Source: Streptomyces lincolnensis (GTDB lineage Bacteria > Actinomycetota > Actinomycetes > Streptomycetales > Streptomycetaceae). Taken from it: a stretch of 64,000 bases of DNA. Of this stretch, positions 35,199 to 44,008 are shown one piece after another. A program made the translations under genes and the position numbers. Under the pieces are notes generated by a model, which saw nothing but the letters and a program-made list of their open reading frames with translations, did no database searches and was not told where the DNA came from. Numbering within the stretch: position 1 is the stretch's first letter; every line of letters starts with the position of its first letter. The DNA lies in the NCBI RefSeq assembly GCF_021173675.1, contig NZ_JAIHON010000005.1:62001-126000 (forward strand), read 5' to 3'.

Positions 35199-35204
35199 GG
35201 CGGC

Positions 35205-35828
35205 TTACCGGGCCGAGAGCTGCTTATACGCCTCTTCCACGAACCTCCAGCCGGCCACAGTGTGCCGACGCCGAACGAAGGGGCGAGGCGGGACAACGAC
35301 CTCGACGTCATTGCTGATTGCGACGAGTAGCCCAATGCCGTAGAACTCTGCCTCCATTACGGCGTCATCTCGACGCCGCAGAGGTCGGTCGATCAAGACA
35401 GCCCGCGCGCAGAAAGGTGTGAACCATTCGGCTTTTTCCTTAGCGGAGGCCCAGCCCTTGCCCGGGACGACGGCCAGATCGACTCGGATGGGGTGGGTTG
35501 CTTCGCGAACGACGACGTTGTCATGCCGGGTAACCGTTCCCGCAGGCATCCGCCTCAGCACGCGCTGCTCCGTGTCGCTCAGCGAAGTAACCGGGACAGG
35601 CTCGCCCAGTGGAAGGTTCATCAGCAGGTCCAGCGCCCGAGGATTGGTGAGCTCCTGCGTGCCGACGCGAGCACGTCGCTCGATCTCGTCCTCGTTTTCG
35701 CTGTATGCAACTACGGTATCGATACCGAACATGTTCAACACGCCAATGTCTGCGCCCTGAGGGAACAGAGTGCCAGGCGCCGCCGCTCCGGAGATCGCTT
35801 CCGCCGGACCTCGCGCCGCCACAGCCAT
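35205..35828 (-). CDS. Unrecognised 207-aa protein
   Basis: Starts at ATG 35828 and converges on the TGT-like gene, the two stops being only 6 bp apart. The sequence is mixed alpha/beta (GVLNMFGIDTVVAYSENEDEI, HPIRVDLAVVPGKGWAS, GIGLLVAISNDVEVVVPPRP), ends with a basic helix (RRRHTVAGWRFVEEAYKQL), and has no membrane segment or metal motif. I do not recognise a family. The convergent arrangement with the XRE-ImmA/TGT-like pair suggests a companion, for example an immunity or substrate protein, but it may be independent. A 12-bp palindrome lies about 60 bp upstream of its start. Confidence 0.65.
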   Translation of the reverse strand: MAVAARGPAEAISGAAAPGTLFPQGADIGVLNMFGIDTVVAYSENEDEIERRARVGTQELTNPRALDLLMNLPLGEPVPVTSLSDTEQRVLRRMPAGTVTRHDNVVVREATHPIRVDLAVVPGKGWASAKEKAEWFTPFCARAVLIDRPLRRRDDAVMEAEFYGIGLLVAISNDVEVVVPPRPFVRRRHTVAGWRFVEEAYKQLSAR

Positions 35829-36215
35829 GTTGCTACCTCTGCCCTCGCCTCAAGGAGGCTCGCCCTTCACAGACGACCGCCTACTTACCTACCGGTAGGA
35901 AACCTTTCACGGAATGGTCTGAACGCGCCAGCACTGCAGGCCGCGGCTGCCGCTTCCCATGACGACCACGCCGCCTACCAGGCACAACTGAGGCGCCGCT
36001 GCCCGGGTCACGGGCAAAAGCCCCTGTCTTCAGGTCAGGCTAGTGCTGTCATACCTGCCCCGTCGCCGGAGTGACAGCGATGACCCTAGTGCGAGCCGTC
36101 GGCGCTCCACAACGGTCGTCTTGCCATGCAATCCAAACGTTTCCCGCTCTTGATCGATCATACGGAATGCTCGCTCAAGTCGTTCAAGGCCCGCGCACTG
36201 ATACGAAGATCCGCT
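35829..36215. other. Intergenic between orphan gene and gajB, with palindrome
   Basis: 387 bp without a convincing gene. It contains a perfect 12-bp palindrome CCTACCGGTAGG at 35888-35899, a candidate operator for the leftward 207-aa gene, and GGAG-like sequence near 35851-35857. The right half is the downstream region of gajB and shows no clear terminator. Confidence 0.4.
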
Positions 36216-38123
36216 CTAGCGCAGGCTGCTGTCGTGGACAGACCAGCCACGGGCCGTCATCGCCTCGACGTACGGTTCGGCTCGTGTGCGGTGCGCGGCG
36301 AAGGCAAGCAGGTGAGTGGGGCGGGTGGCGCCCACAAAGACGAGTTGCGCTGCGCGCTGGATCGTGACCAGGGCCTTGGAGGCGTCCTGCTGTCGGCTCA
36401 GGAGTCCGAGGACCTCGTGTACGTCGTATTTCTTGCCGCTGCGTTCCAGGCATTCGAGGATGAGTGTGGCCGCGTGGGTTTCGCCCTTGGCGCTCTGGAT
36501 CGATCCCGCGACCGACGCCACCACACCCTGGTCCGCATCAGCCGACGCATCGGGCACGGGCGCTGGCTGGGCGACGTACGGGATGTGGGCAAGGGGATCC
36601 GCGAGGCGCGCGACCCCTTTCAGGGGGCTCTGGGTCAGGTCGGGCAGGAGCCGCAGAAGCCGGCCAGTGAGAACTGCCCATTCGACGTGGCTGTCGAGTG
36701 GGCTCGTCAGCATGTCGTGCAGGAGCAGGCGTGCCCGGCCTCCGGCGGTGGCTGGGTCTCGGTCCAGTTGCCTCAGCGGGGGCAGGCCGCCGACGGTGGC
36801 AAGTCGGGCTACATCACGGATTGCGTTCCACAGGAATGTGACGGCTGTGTGGTTGTCGCCGGACTGCCGCTGGGCCTGGGCGGCGCGTGTCGCCGTGATG
36901 AGACTGCCGGTTGTCTGGACCGACGTGGTGGTGAAGCCGGGTACGTAGCACGAGAGGGATTGTGGATAGGCCTTGGCGCTTCCCCGCGTGAGGCGGGCGC
37001 CCAGGACGCGGGGTGGGTTGTCCAGGAGCAACTGGCGGGGGACTGTGGCCGCTGCCATCCGTTCGAAGGTCGGTACGACCTCGGCGACGGTGTCGTCGTC
37101 AAAGAGCAGGAGGGCGACGGTCCCGTCGTGGCCGGCGCCGTCGATGCGTTGGCGGCGGTGGACCGTGAGGTCGCTGGCGAGTGCTGCGATCTTGCTGCCG
37201 AACCTGCGGCTGACGGGGAGTTGGGCGGCGTGCGGCAGGGGGAACGACGAGGGCTGTGCGGCATCCGGTGCGTCGGCGAAGATGCGCTGGTTGACGTCAC
37301 CCACACGCTGGACGACCGTGCCCAGCGGGCCGAAGACCTTGTCGAGCAGGCGTTGCTGGAGGTCGCTGGTGTCCTGCATTTCGTCCAGGAGGACGAAGGG
37401 GAAGCGGTGGGCGGCGGCCAGCGCGAGCTGGGGGTGATGAAAGAGGTGGTGCTCGGCGAGGGCGAACATGTCGTGGTAGCGGAAGATGCCTCGCTCGGTG
37501 AGCGTTTCCTTGAGCGCGGCGAATTGTTGGCCACTGTCACTGGATGCTTTGAAGGGAGGAGTGCCGTCAGGTCCTGTCGCGATCAGGTCTCCGGCGTCGC
37601 AGACGTAGCGGGCCTCAGCGACGAGTGAGGGGCCGTTCGTACGGTGCCCGAGTGCGGTGTTGAGTTTCCGGAACCGAGGGTGGCGTTCGAGCAGCCGGAG
37701 GGCTTCGCCCGCGTAGGCGTCGTCGTCTACGGTCTTCACTTCAACGCCCCGGGACCGTAGGGCCGGCAGGGCGAAGAAGGTGTTAGTGAAGGCCTGGATC
37801 GTGCCGATGAAGTGTGGGTACTGCAGCAGGCGGCGTCCGGCCGGTGTGGCGGTGAGGCGGTGGGCGATCTCGTCCTTGGCCGTGTTGGTGTGGGACAGGA
37901 CGCAGATGCCGCGTGTGGGCGAGGCCCATGCCTGGCCCAGGAGGGCAAGCTTGAGGCCGATCAGGCTGGTCTTCCCCGAGCCGGGAGCTGCCTGGAGGTC
38001 CAGGGATTCCGCGCTCTGGATGAAGTTCCACTGTTCCTGGTGCGGCAGGTCGAGGCCGAGTTGCTGGGCGAGGGCTTCGACCTTGTCCTTGATGAAGGCG
38101 TCGGGCGCGTACAGGGGTGTCAT
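36216..38123 (-). CDS. gajB: Gabija protein GajB, UvrD-like helicase
   Basis: 635-aa superfamily 1 helicase. Walker A AAPGSGKTSL at 45-54, motif Ia VLSHTNTAKDEI, motif II LLDEMQDTSD near 243, motif III GDVNQRIF, and motif VI VGATRPTHLLAFAAH near 600 are in order. It begins 3 nt after the gajA stop, the defining pair of the Gabija anti-phage system. Family knowledge: GajB senses DNA ends or ssDNA from phage replication, hydrolyses nucleotides and activates GajA within a large GajA4-GajB4 complex. The length is slightly above the classical GajB (about 500 aa), with an insertion between motifs III and VI. Confidence 0.88.
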   Translation of the reverse strand: MTPLYAPDAFIKDKVEALAQQLGLDLPHQEQWNFIQSAESLDLQAAPGSGKTSLIGLKLALLGQAWASPTRGICVLSHTNTAKDEIAHRLTATPAGRRLLQYPHFIGTIQAFTNTFFALPALRSRGVEVKTVDDDAYAGEALRLLERHPRFRKLNTALGHRTNGPSLVAEARYVCDAGDLIATGPDGTPPFKASSDSGQQFAALKETLTERGIFRYHDMFALAEHHLFHHPQLALAAAHRFPFVLLDEMQDTSDLQQRLLDKVFGPLGTVVQRVGDVNQRIFADAPDAAQPSSFPLPHAAQLPVSRRFGSKIAALASDLTVHRRQRIDGAGHDGTVALLLFDDDTVAEVVPTFERMAAATVPRQLLLDNPPRVLGARLTRGSAKAYPQSLSCYVPGFTTTSVQTTGSLITATRAAQAQRQSGDNHTAVTFLWNAIRDVARLATVGGLPPLRQLDRDPATAGGRARLLLHDMLTSPLDSHVEWAVLTGRLLRLLPDLTQSPLKGVARLADPLAHIPYVAQPAPVPDASADADQGVVASVAGSIQSAKGETHAATLILECLERSGKKYDVHEVLGLLSRQQDASKALVTIQRAAQLVFVGATRPTHLLAFAAHRTRAEPYVEAMTARGWSVHDSSLR

Positions 38124-38126
38124 CGC

Positions 38127-40007
38127 TCAGACCTCGCTGCACAGGTACGTGAAGGCGGCCACGAGGTAGTGCGGCAGGTCCTCATCGGTCACGGGCGTGG
38201 TCTGCAGGAGCCGTGCGGCGTGCTGCGCTGCGATCGGCTTGTTGGCCCGGCCCATACGCAGGGGCTCGTAGATGTGCAAGGCCGCTTCTTCCAGCGGTAC
38301 TTCGTCCTCGCGCCACTTCTTGACCTGTTCCTGGGCGGAGCGGTCCAGGTCGGCGAGTTTGTCCGCGGTGGGCCAGGTGGTCTTGGAGGCGACGGCGGCG
38401 CGGACGGCCTGGTGCATGAGGGTCGCCATGGTCCAGGAGGCGGCGGCCAGGTCGTACTCCAAGGTCCAGTGGTCGGAGACGAAAGTGCGCACGTGGCCGC
38501 TGTCCCTTTCCTTCAGCCCGGCAACGTGCTCGGCGATCTGCTGCTTCGTCATCTCCGCCGAGCACTTGAGCTCCTTGCGCATCTCTGCCGAGGTGCCGGC
38601 GGGCACCAGATCCCGGTCCCGGATGCAGGCCACCGCGACCGGGATCTGCTCGCCGTCGCGTTGGAAGATCCGGCTGTAGCGGAAGAGACCGACGCCGCCG
38701 ACGTTGACGACGCTGACGCCGCATTCGCTGAACGACCGGCCGACCGCCTGGGCGAGGGCGGGCAGGAGAATGGCTTCGGCGTCGCCTTCGACGATGGCGA
38801 CGCTGCGTGCGAAGAACAGGTTGGCCTTGGTCACGTCGAGGAAGCGGGTGAGGAAGGCGTAGTCGCCCTCGTCGAGCCGGGTCAGCCCCGGGGCCAGGCG
38901 GAAGGTAGATCCGCGGGCGACCAGGGTGAGGTGCTCCACCGGGATGGCCGAGGCCAGGTTCGGACTGTGCGTGGTGAGGATGACCTGGACCGGCGGCGTC
39001 CCGGACGTTGTGGCGGCCTCGGCACGTTCCCGCAGCAGGTCCATGATGCGGGTCTGCAGCTGCGGGTGGAGGTGGGCTTCGGGTTCCTCGATCAGCAGCA
39101 GGGGCGCGAAGGCGCTGTTTCCGAGCAGGAGCAGTTCGGCTGCCATGAACAAGGCGTTGTTGTAGCCCAGGCCGTGCCGGGTCCACTCCCCCGTTCCCGC
39201 GAACAGGGTCAGCTCCAGCCGCTCCAGCGCACGGGCCAGGGTGGCGTCGCCGGCGACTCCGATCTCGCCGCGCAGGACGTCGGAGCCGATGGAGAACTTC
39301 TGCAGGTAGCCGGTGTTGATGTCGTTCCGGGCCGCCTTCACCGCATCGTTGTCGCTGATGTGGTGCTCCGCGCGGCGCAGGATTCCGACCAGGGTGCTGG
39401 CGCTGTCACTCTCCTCGTCGAAGTCGTTCTCGCCCTGGGCGCGCATGGCCGGGTAGCCGGCCAGGATCTGCGACAGCCGCGATCCCCGGCCGGAGCGCAG
39501 CTCCGCCTCCGCATCCCGCAACGGACGTAGGTAGGTGGCCTTCAGCAGTTCACGCGCGGCACCGTCCAGGGCCGGCCCCTGCCCCTCGCGGCCGGTGCGC
39601 GTGGTCACCGAGACGCGGTGGGGAGGCAGCGGGTCCATCAGCTCCGCCTTGACAGTGACGTAGAGGGCGACGTTGCCTTCGTCGTCGGTAGTGAGCAGTT
39701 CCAGGAAGACCGCTTGTTCTTCCGTCGTCAGGTCCTTGAAACCACAGGTGATCTTGAAAGTGTTCGCGCGTCCGTCCGGTGCGACGTGGAAGTCGTCACG
39801 GGTGATGCGGTAGAAGTCCGCCGCTGTCGTCAGCAAGCAGAGCCGGATCGCATCGATGATGGCCGTCTTCCCGCTGTCGTTCTCGCCGACGAGGACATTC
39901 GTGGCGGGACCGAACTCCAGACACAAGCTGGCGTCCGCGTCGCCATCCTTCCTCGCCATCGAACCGAAGATCCGGAAGTTCTCCGCGTACAGACAAGCCA
40001 GGTACAA
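38127..40007 (-). CDS. gajA: Gabija protein GajA, OLD-family ATPase-nuclease
   Basis: 626-aa OLD-family protein: ABC-type ATPase head (Walker A GENDSGKT at 41-48, Walker B LLLIEEPEAHLHPQ near 300) followed by a TOPRIM nuclease (AIVEGDAEAILLPAL near 400 with the catalytic glutamate, IRDRD near 461). Such enzymes nick or cut DNA when nucleotide levels fall. The gene is immediately upstream of the UvrD-like gajB, and the size and order match Gabija. The ATG start at 40007 (MYLACLYAENFRIFG) gives the usual short strand before the P-loop. Regulation is not obvious: the 390 bp upstream lack a clear operator. Confidence 0.9.
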   Translation of the reverse strand: MYLACLYAENFRIFGSMARKDGDADASLCLEFGPATNVLVGENDSGKTAIIDAIRLCLLTTAADFYRITRDDFHVAPDGRANTFKITCGFKDLTTEEQAVFLELLTTDDEGNVALYVTVKAELMDPLPPHRVSVTTRTGREGQGPALDGAARELLKATYLRPLRDAEAELRSGRGSRLSQILAGYPAMRAQGENDFDEESDSASTLVGILRRAEHHISDNDAVKAARNDINTGYLQKFSIGSDVLRGEIGVAGDATLARALERLELTLFAGTGEWTRHGLGYNNALFMAAELLLLGNSAFAPLLLIEEPEAHLHPQLQTRIMDLLRERAEAATTSGTPPVQVILTTHSPNLASAIPVEHLTLVARGSTFRLAPGLTRLDEGDYAFLTRFLDVTKANLFFARSVAIVEGDAEAILLPALAQAVGRSFSECGVSVVNVGGVGLFRYSRIFQRDGEQIPVAVACIRDRDLVPAGTSAEMRKELKCSAEMTKQQIAEHVAGLKERDSGHVRTFVSDHWTLEYDLAAASWTMATLMHQAVRAAVASKTTWPTADKLADLDRSAQEQVKKWREDEVPLEEAALHIYEPLRMGRANKPIAAQHAARLLQTTPVTDEDLPHYLVAAFTYLCSEV

Positions 40008-40400
40008 CGACGCCCCCGAGAGCCTGAGGCCCGCGCCCTCGACGACACAGGCGGTTGCAACCGCCTCAAGTTCCCCACCCGCACGCGGTCTTGACGCATC
40101 ATACGATTGACCCCAACACTTGCGCCCCGCGAATGAAATACATCCCCACTGCTAGAAATGGGCACGTCAAATAACGTCGGCCGCCTCCAGTGTCAGGGCA
40201 CGACAGTCAGGGCACCCTGGCGCGGCCGGAAGAGGGATCAAAGGGAAGCACCCCACAGTCGGCACGCACGGCAGTGCGTCAAGGGCTCAACACCTCGACG
40301 GGCGCCTGCACAACACACGCGCGGGCCTCAGGACGAACCGCCAGAGGGCAAGAACAGGCCACGACCCCACAGGTCTGACGAAATCACGATCCTCGGATTG
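40008..40400. other. Intergenic upstream of gajA
   Basis: 393 bp between gajA and the small XRE gene, both leftward. Slightly AT-richer around 40090-40175, where the gajA promoter is expected. Only short frames of low quality; no repeat, RNA or operator recognised. Confidence 0.35.
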
Positions 40401-40676
40401 TCAGCTCGAACCACCAGGGGCAGATTTACCGGTTTCTTCCTGGGTGATGTGATTGACGAGTTCCCCCGGTTCCACATCGAGCCCTGAAGCGATGTCCAAG
40501 AGCGTAAGAACGCTGGGGCTGCGCTGTCCGTGCTCGATATAGATGAGGCCGCGGAAGCTCATCCCGCTGCGCCCTGCGAGTTCTTCCAGGCTGTATCCCC
40601 GTTCCTCCCTAAGGCGACGGATTTGCATGCCCAGGGACAGGAGTCGCGGGTCCGGTGACGGTTCACGTGCTGGCAC
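40401..40676 (-). CDS. Small XRE-family regulator
   Basis: 91-aa helix-turn-helix protein from GTG 40676. The HTH_3 domain fills most of it: IRRLREERGYSLEELAGRSGMSFRGLIYIEHGQ with a C-terminal PSVLTLLDIASGLDVEPGELV helix pair, written here by its ends. It lies divergently from the integrase gene with 120 bp between. In integrative elements such a pair often forms a lysogeny-type switch, so it may repress the integrase. It could also regulate the leftward Gabija genes, but 390 bp separate them. Confidence 0.85.
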   Translation of the reverse strand: MPAREPSPDPRLLSLGMQIRRLREERGYSLEELAGRSGMSFRGLIYIEHGQRSPSVLTLLDIASGLDVEPGELVNHITQEETGKSAPGGSS

Positions 40677-40796
40677 ACGGCGACTCGACCGTCACACCTT
40701 TGCGCACACCATGAACAGCTGTGCATAACTACTGGTTGTAGCGGACAGCATCGCTCTGACGGACAGCAACCAGCCGTCGCGCACGTCCCCTAACCG

Positions 40797-42167
40797 ATGC
40801 GAAAGGGTCGGCGACAGATCCAGCACGCAGCTCAGTTCCGTGGGCAGGGCACATTGGGCAAGCCAATCGAGCCGTTCGACCGCTGGCACAAGAGATATCC
40901 AAAACCAGAGCGCGGTGACATACCGTGCCGATGCGGCACGGTGCAACAACCTCTGCACCCGTCTGCGGACCACGGCCGAGGCCATCGCTGGCAGGCGCGG
41001 TACACCGACGGCTCAGGAAAAGAGAAACGGCCAGCCTTTGCCACCTGGAAGGAAGCCCGCGACTTCCTGGACAACGTGCTCACAGAGACCGAAAGGCAGA
41101 CGTCGCGAGACAACAATCCGGGCAGCCTTCCGGTCGAATACTTCGCAACCGAGATGATGGAAAGGAGACGCAAGCGGAAAAAGAACACCAACACCTGCGA
41201 CACTTACGAAAGCCATCTCCGCAACCACATCCTGCCGTTCGCCGGCCACCGCACCGCAAGCAGCCTGCGCCGCCCCGATTCCATGGCCTTCGTCGACTAC
41301 CTCCTCGACAAGCAAGGCATCGACTCGGCCTGCACCATCGTCCAGATCTTCAAGACCTGGCGCGTCCTCGTGCATTACATGCTGGACGAGGACATCCCGC
41401 TCCCTCCCAACATCGTGGCAAGGATCGAACTCCCGGACATCGCCCCCCGCGTCAAGGTCGCGCTGTCACCTGGGCAGGTCGCCGCGGTCGCTGCGGCGAT
41501 GCGGACGGTCGCGCCGCGCTACGAGGTCCTGATCTGGCTCGGAGCCTGCGCCGGACTACGCCAGGGCGAGGCCTTCGGACTGAAGCGAAGCCAGGTGGCC
41601 TGGAAACACGACCTGCTGCACATCGAAGAACAACGGCAGCGTGGTAAGGCCGTACGCCTGAAGACCAAGGCCAGCTACGCGACCTTGCCAGTGGATCGCT
41701 TCCTGATCGAGCGGCTGCTACACCACGTGTCACGGTTCTCTGAGCCGGAGCCCGTCTCACCAGGCGCCGAGCGCCGCCGCCGGGCACGCGGCTACGTCGA
41801 GCCGCCGGACGAGGGCCTGATCGTCACGAACCGTTATGGCCGAGCCGTACTGATCAGCGACTTCCATCAGAAGTGGCGAAGGGCGGTGAAGCAAGCCGGG
41901 CTTCCGGACAGAACCCGCTTCCACGATCTCAAGCACTTCTACACCACCACGCTCGGCTGCTCCGGGAAGCACGACCCGAAAACCGTGCAAGCACTCTCCC
42001 GGCACGCCAAATTCTCCGAGACCTGGGATACCTACGCCCACCCGCCCCTCGCCGTGGAGGAGGTCATGGTCACCGTGTTCGGAACCGCGTTCTCACACAT
42101 CGACGCTCCGACGACGTCGCTGCGGAACGGGTCTACCTTCGTGGCTTGCGCGGCGTCCGCGTCCTGA
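40797..42167 (+). CDS. int: Tyrosine recombinase (integrase)
   Basis: 456-aa phage/ICE-type integrase. N-terminal arm-binding region, SAM-like core-binding domain (about 110-205: NTCDTYESHLRNHILPFAGH) and catalytic domain with Arg in GACAGLRQGEAFGL near 253, HDLKHFYTT near 375 (lysine where HxxR is usual), LSRHAKFSETWDTYAHP with the second His and the nucleophilic Tyr near 412. I recall HDLKHFYT as frequent among Streptomyces integrases, so it need not mean inactivity. A Cys pair near 43-45 (CRCG) is typical of the long N-terminus. No excisionase gene, tRNA or clear att core was found nearby, so the element's ends are undefined; the gene marks part of the island as integrated DNA. Confidence 0.88.
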   Translation: MRKGRRQIQHAAQFRGQGTLGKPIEPFDRWHKRYPKPERGDIPCRCGTVQQPLHPSADHGRGHRWQARYTDGSGKEKRPAFATWKEARDFLDNVLTETERQTSRDNNPGSLPVEYFATEMMERRRKRKKNTNTCDTYESHLRNHILPFAGHRTASSLRRPDSMAFVDYLLDKQGIDSACTIVQIFKTWRVLVHYMLDEDIPLPPNIVARIELPDIAPRVKVALSPGQVAAVAAAMRTVAPRYEVLIWLGACAGLRQGEAFGLKRSQVAWKHDLLHIEEQRQRGKAVRLKTKASYATLPVDRFLIERLLHHVSRFSEPEPVSPGAERRRRARGYVEPPDEGLIVTNRYGRAVLISDFHQKWRRAVKQAGLPDRTRFHDLKHFYTTTLGCSGKHDPKTVQALSRHAKFSETWDTYAHPPLAVEEVMVTVFGTAFSHIDAPTTSLRNGSTFVACAASAS

Positions 42168-42498
42168 GCGCCTGCCCCTCCTGCCTCCAACTCCGCGTCC
42201 AGGAGCGGCCTCAGCCGCACCTTGCTTCGATGATCGCCTCAGCAGACTGACCGCCCCTCCCTCTGCAGCCCTCACAGGGATCCAGCCAATTCGCAGCGGC
42301 ACCAGGTCGCCCTGGTTCGAACCTTCGACCGGGGTTCGGCTCCTGGCGAGGCCCTGGCCGCGTCGAGCAGCACGGCAGAAGCTCTGGCGTCCGTTTTCGG
42401 ACTGTGCGCGGGTATGTCCCCTTGTGTGCGCCCGTCGTATCCGACCTAGCGTCTCGATCTTGTCGTGACGCCACCGATGCGACGTAGGGGGAACAGCC
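42168..42498. promoter_or_regulatory. Intergenic between integrase and 459-aa gene
   Basis: 331 bp. Holds the 10-bp palindrome GGTTCGAACC at 42314-42323, which resembles a tRNA T-loop but has no tRNA around it, and a good ribosome site AGGGGGAA (about 42484-42491) for GTG 42499. An attachment site could lie here because it follows the integrase gene, but no second copy was found in the window. Confidence 0.3.
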
Positions 42499-43878
42499 GT
42501 GGCAGAAGCAGCACAGGTGCTCAAGGAACTCGTGCAGGCCTGGAATGTGCAGATCGACTCGACCAGCGCGTTGGCGGGGGCCGTTGCCGAGGCCGCCGCG
42601 AAGGACGACAAGGAACGACGGGAGGACGGGCGCGAACCGCTTCGGCGGAAGCCGGGGTTGAGGGCGTTGCCTGCCACCGAGGTCGGCCCGTCGTTCAGGC
42701 TCACTCCGTGGGATGTGCTGCACGCGCTGGGGCGTGCCGCTGTGCTGTCCCGGCAGGGAGCCGGGCGTGGGCTGGCTGAGCACTGGGGTTGTCTGAAGTA
42801 CTGCCAGGCACTGGATGGCAGTCCTGGTCGGTATATGGCGCTGTCGGAGGAAGGGTTGAATCCCAGGCGCCACTACAAGACTGTGCAGTCCGGTGAGTTG
42901 GGCATCGGATTCGCGCTCGCCGTCGCCGAGCGAGCGCTCAAGAAGCGGTACCCGGACCACTTGATCTCGGTCGTGGACGCGGACATCGCCCTGCAGGCGG
43001 GCTGGGCGCTGGTGGGCAAGGACGTCAAGCGACGGGACTGGGTGAAGTTGCGCCCCGACTTCCTCCTGGAGGCGTGGAAGCCCGGCGAGCCGTCGAAGGT
43101 CGTCCCTCTTGCGTGCAAGGGGACCCATGCGAAGGGCTCTTACGCGCACACCCAGCTGGCCGCTGCCTCAGCGCAGGTCGAGGCGGTGCACATCGGCCCC
43201 TGGGATCAGACGCCGACCCTGGTGACGTCGACGGAGCTGCTCGGGCAGGGCGGCATCATCGTGCATGTGCTGCATGCCCCCGGTGACGGCTCCCTGCCCA
43301 TACCACCGGACGCTCTGGACGCGGATCGCGAGCTGCAGGACCTGAACATCTACCCCGACGTCCGCGTCCCGGGCACTGACGGCGAGGACGAGCAGCGCGT
43401 GAGCGGCTTCCAGGTGATGCCGGACCAGTACTCGTGGTTCCGGAGGTCTCTCGCGCGGGCGGGGGCAGCCGGGCTGATGGGGTTCACCGGCGGCGGTGAG
43501 CCGACGGCGCAGTACCTGACGGAGCGGCAGGGGAAGCGCCACTTCAAGGGCTTCACGCATGCCGGTACGGGAATCGTGCAGGACATCGATCACGAGATCG
43601 GCGGGATGTCCTTTGTCGGGACGGATCACGTCTTCCGGCTGAACGGCACGCGGGTGGAGGCGTTCTCCGGTCTTGAGGCAAGCCTCTTCGATCACCTGCG
43701 CGACGGGCGGGTGGAGGAGTACCGGCGCAACGCACACGCTCTGCGATCGAGGTGGAGGGCTGTCAGCCGCCAGGACGACTGGGACGGACCCGTTTCGCTG
43801 CGCGAGGACGGTTCCATCATGGCCATGCGGCTACTGCCCGAGCCGCCCCGCACACGCCGCCGCCTGCGCGCACTCTGA
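42499..43878 (+). CDS. Unrecognised 459-aa protein upstream of EACC1-caspase operon
   Basis: GTG 42499 follows AGGGGGAACAGCC. The first 60 residues are a charged helical segment, then FRLTPWDVLHALGRAAVLSRQG, ELGIGFALAVAERALKKRYPDHLISVVDADIALQ, and RPDFLLEAW followed at about 195-205 by VVPLACKGTHAKGSY. The last resembles a PD-(D/E)xK core in which Glu of ExK is Cys or Ala (PD...ACK), so a nuclease-fold, possibly DNA-binding rather than cutting, is one reading. The C-terminus is basic (RTRRRLRAL). I cannot name the family. It lies 130 bp before the EACC1 gene with a hairpin in between, so it is a neighbour, not certainly the same operon. Between the integrase and a conflict operon, a defence role is plausible. 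Confidence 0.7.
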   Translation: MAEAAQVLKELVQAWNVQIDSTSALAGAVAEAAAKDDKERREDGREPLRRKPGLRALPATEVGPSFRLTPWDVLHALGRAAVLSRQGAGRGLAEHWGCLKYCQALDGSPGRYMALSEEGLNPRRHYKTVQSGELGIGFALAVAERALKKRYPDHLISVVDADIALQAGWALVGKDVKRRDWVKLRPDFLLEAWKPGEPSKVVPLACKGTHAKGSYAHTQLAAASAQVEAVHIGPWDQTPTLVTSTELLGQGGIIVHVLHAPGDGSLPIPPDALDADRELQDLNIYPDVRVPGTDGEDEQRVSGFQVMPDQYSWFRRSLARAGAAGLMGFTGGGEPTAQYLTERQGKRHFKGFTHAGTGIVQDIDHEIGGMSFVGTDHVFRLNGTRVEAFSGLEASLFDHLRDGRVEEYRRNAHALRSRWRAVSRQDDWDGPVSLREDGSIMAMRLLPEPPRTRRRLRAL

Positions 43879-43917
43879 GTCGAGTCGACACGATGCTCAG
43901 CTCACGGCTGGCTGAAT

Positions 43918-43988
43918 GGTGCCCCTGCGGATCCTCGTCGAGCTGTTGCCAGGGGCACCTTCATGCAAAAGTCATCCCACGTGATGAC
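43918..43988. promoter_or_regulatory. Terminator hairpin plus operator-like inverted repeat
   Basis: A perfect 10-bp inverted repeat GGTGCCCCTG (43918-43927) / CAGGGGCACC (43950-43959) ends the upstream gene. Next, GTCATC-ccacgt-GATGAC at 43971-43988 is an imperfect dyad with a CACGTG core, 20 bp before the EACC1 start and likely its operator. Ribosome site AAGGAG at 43997-44002. Confidence 0.55.
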
Positions 43989-44008
43989 CCAATAGCAAGG
44001 AGTGGTGC

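Noticed and set aside
42314..42323. tRNA T-loop (GGTTCGAACC) suggesting a tRNA or att site after the integrase
   Set aside because: The flanking bases do not form acceptor, D or anticodon stems on either strand, and no second copy of the sequence was found; it is only a 10-bp palindrome.
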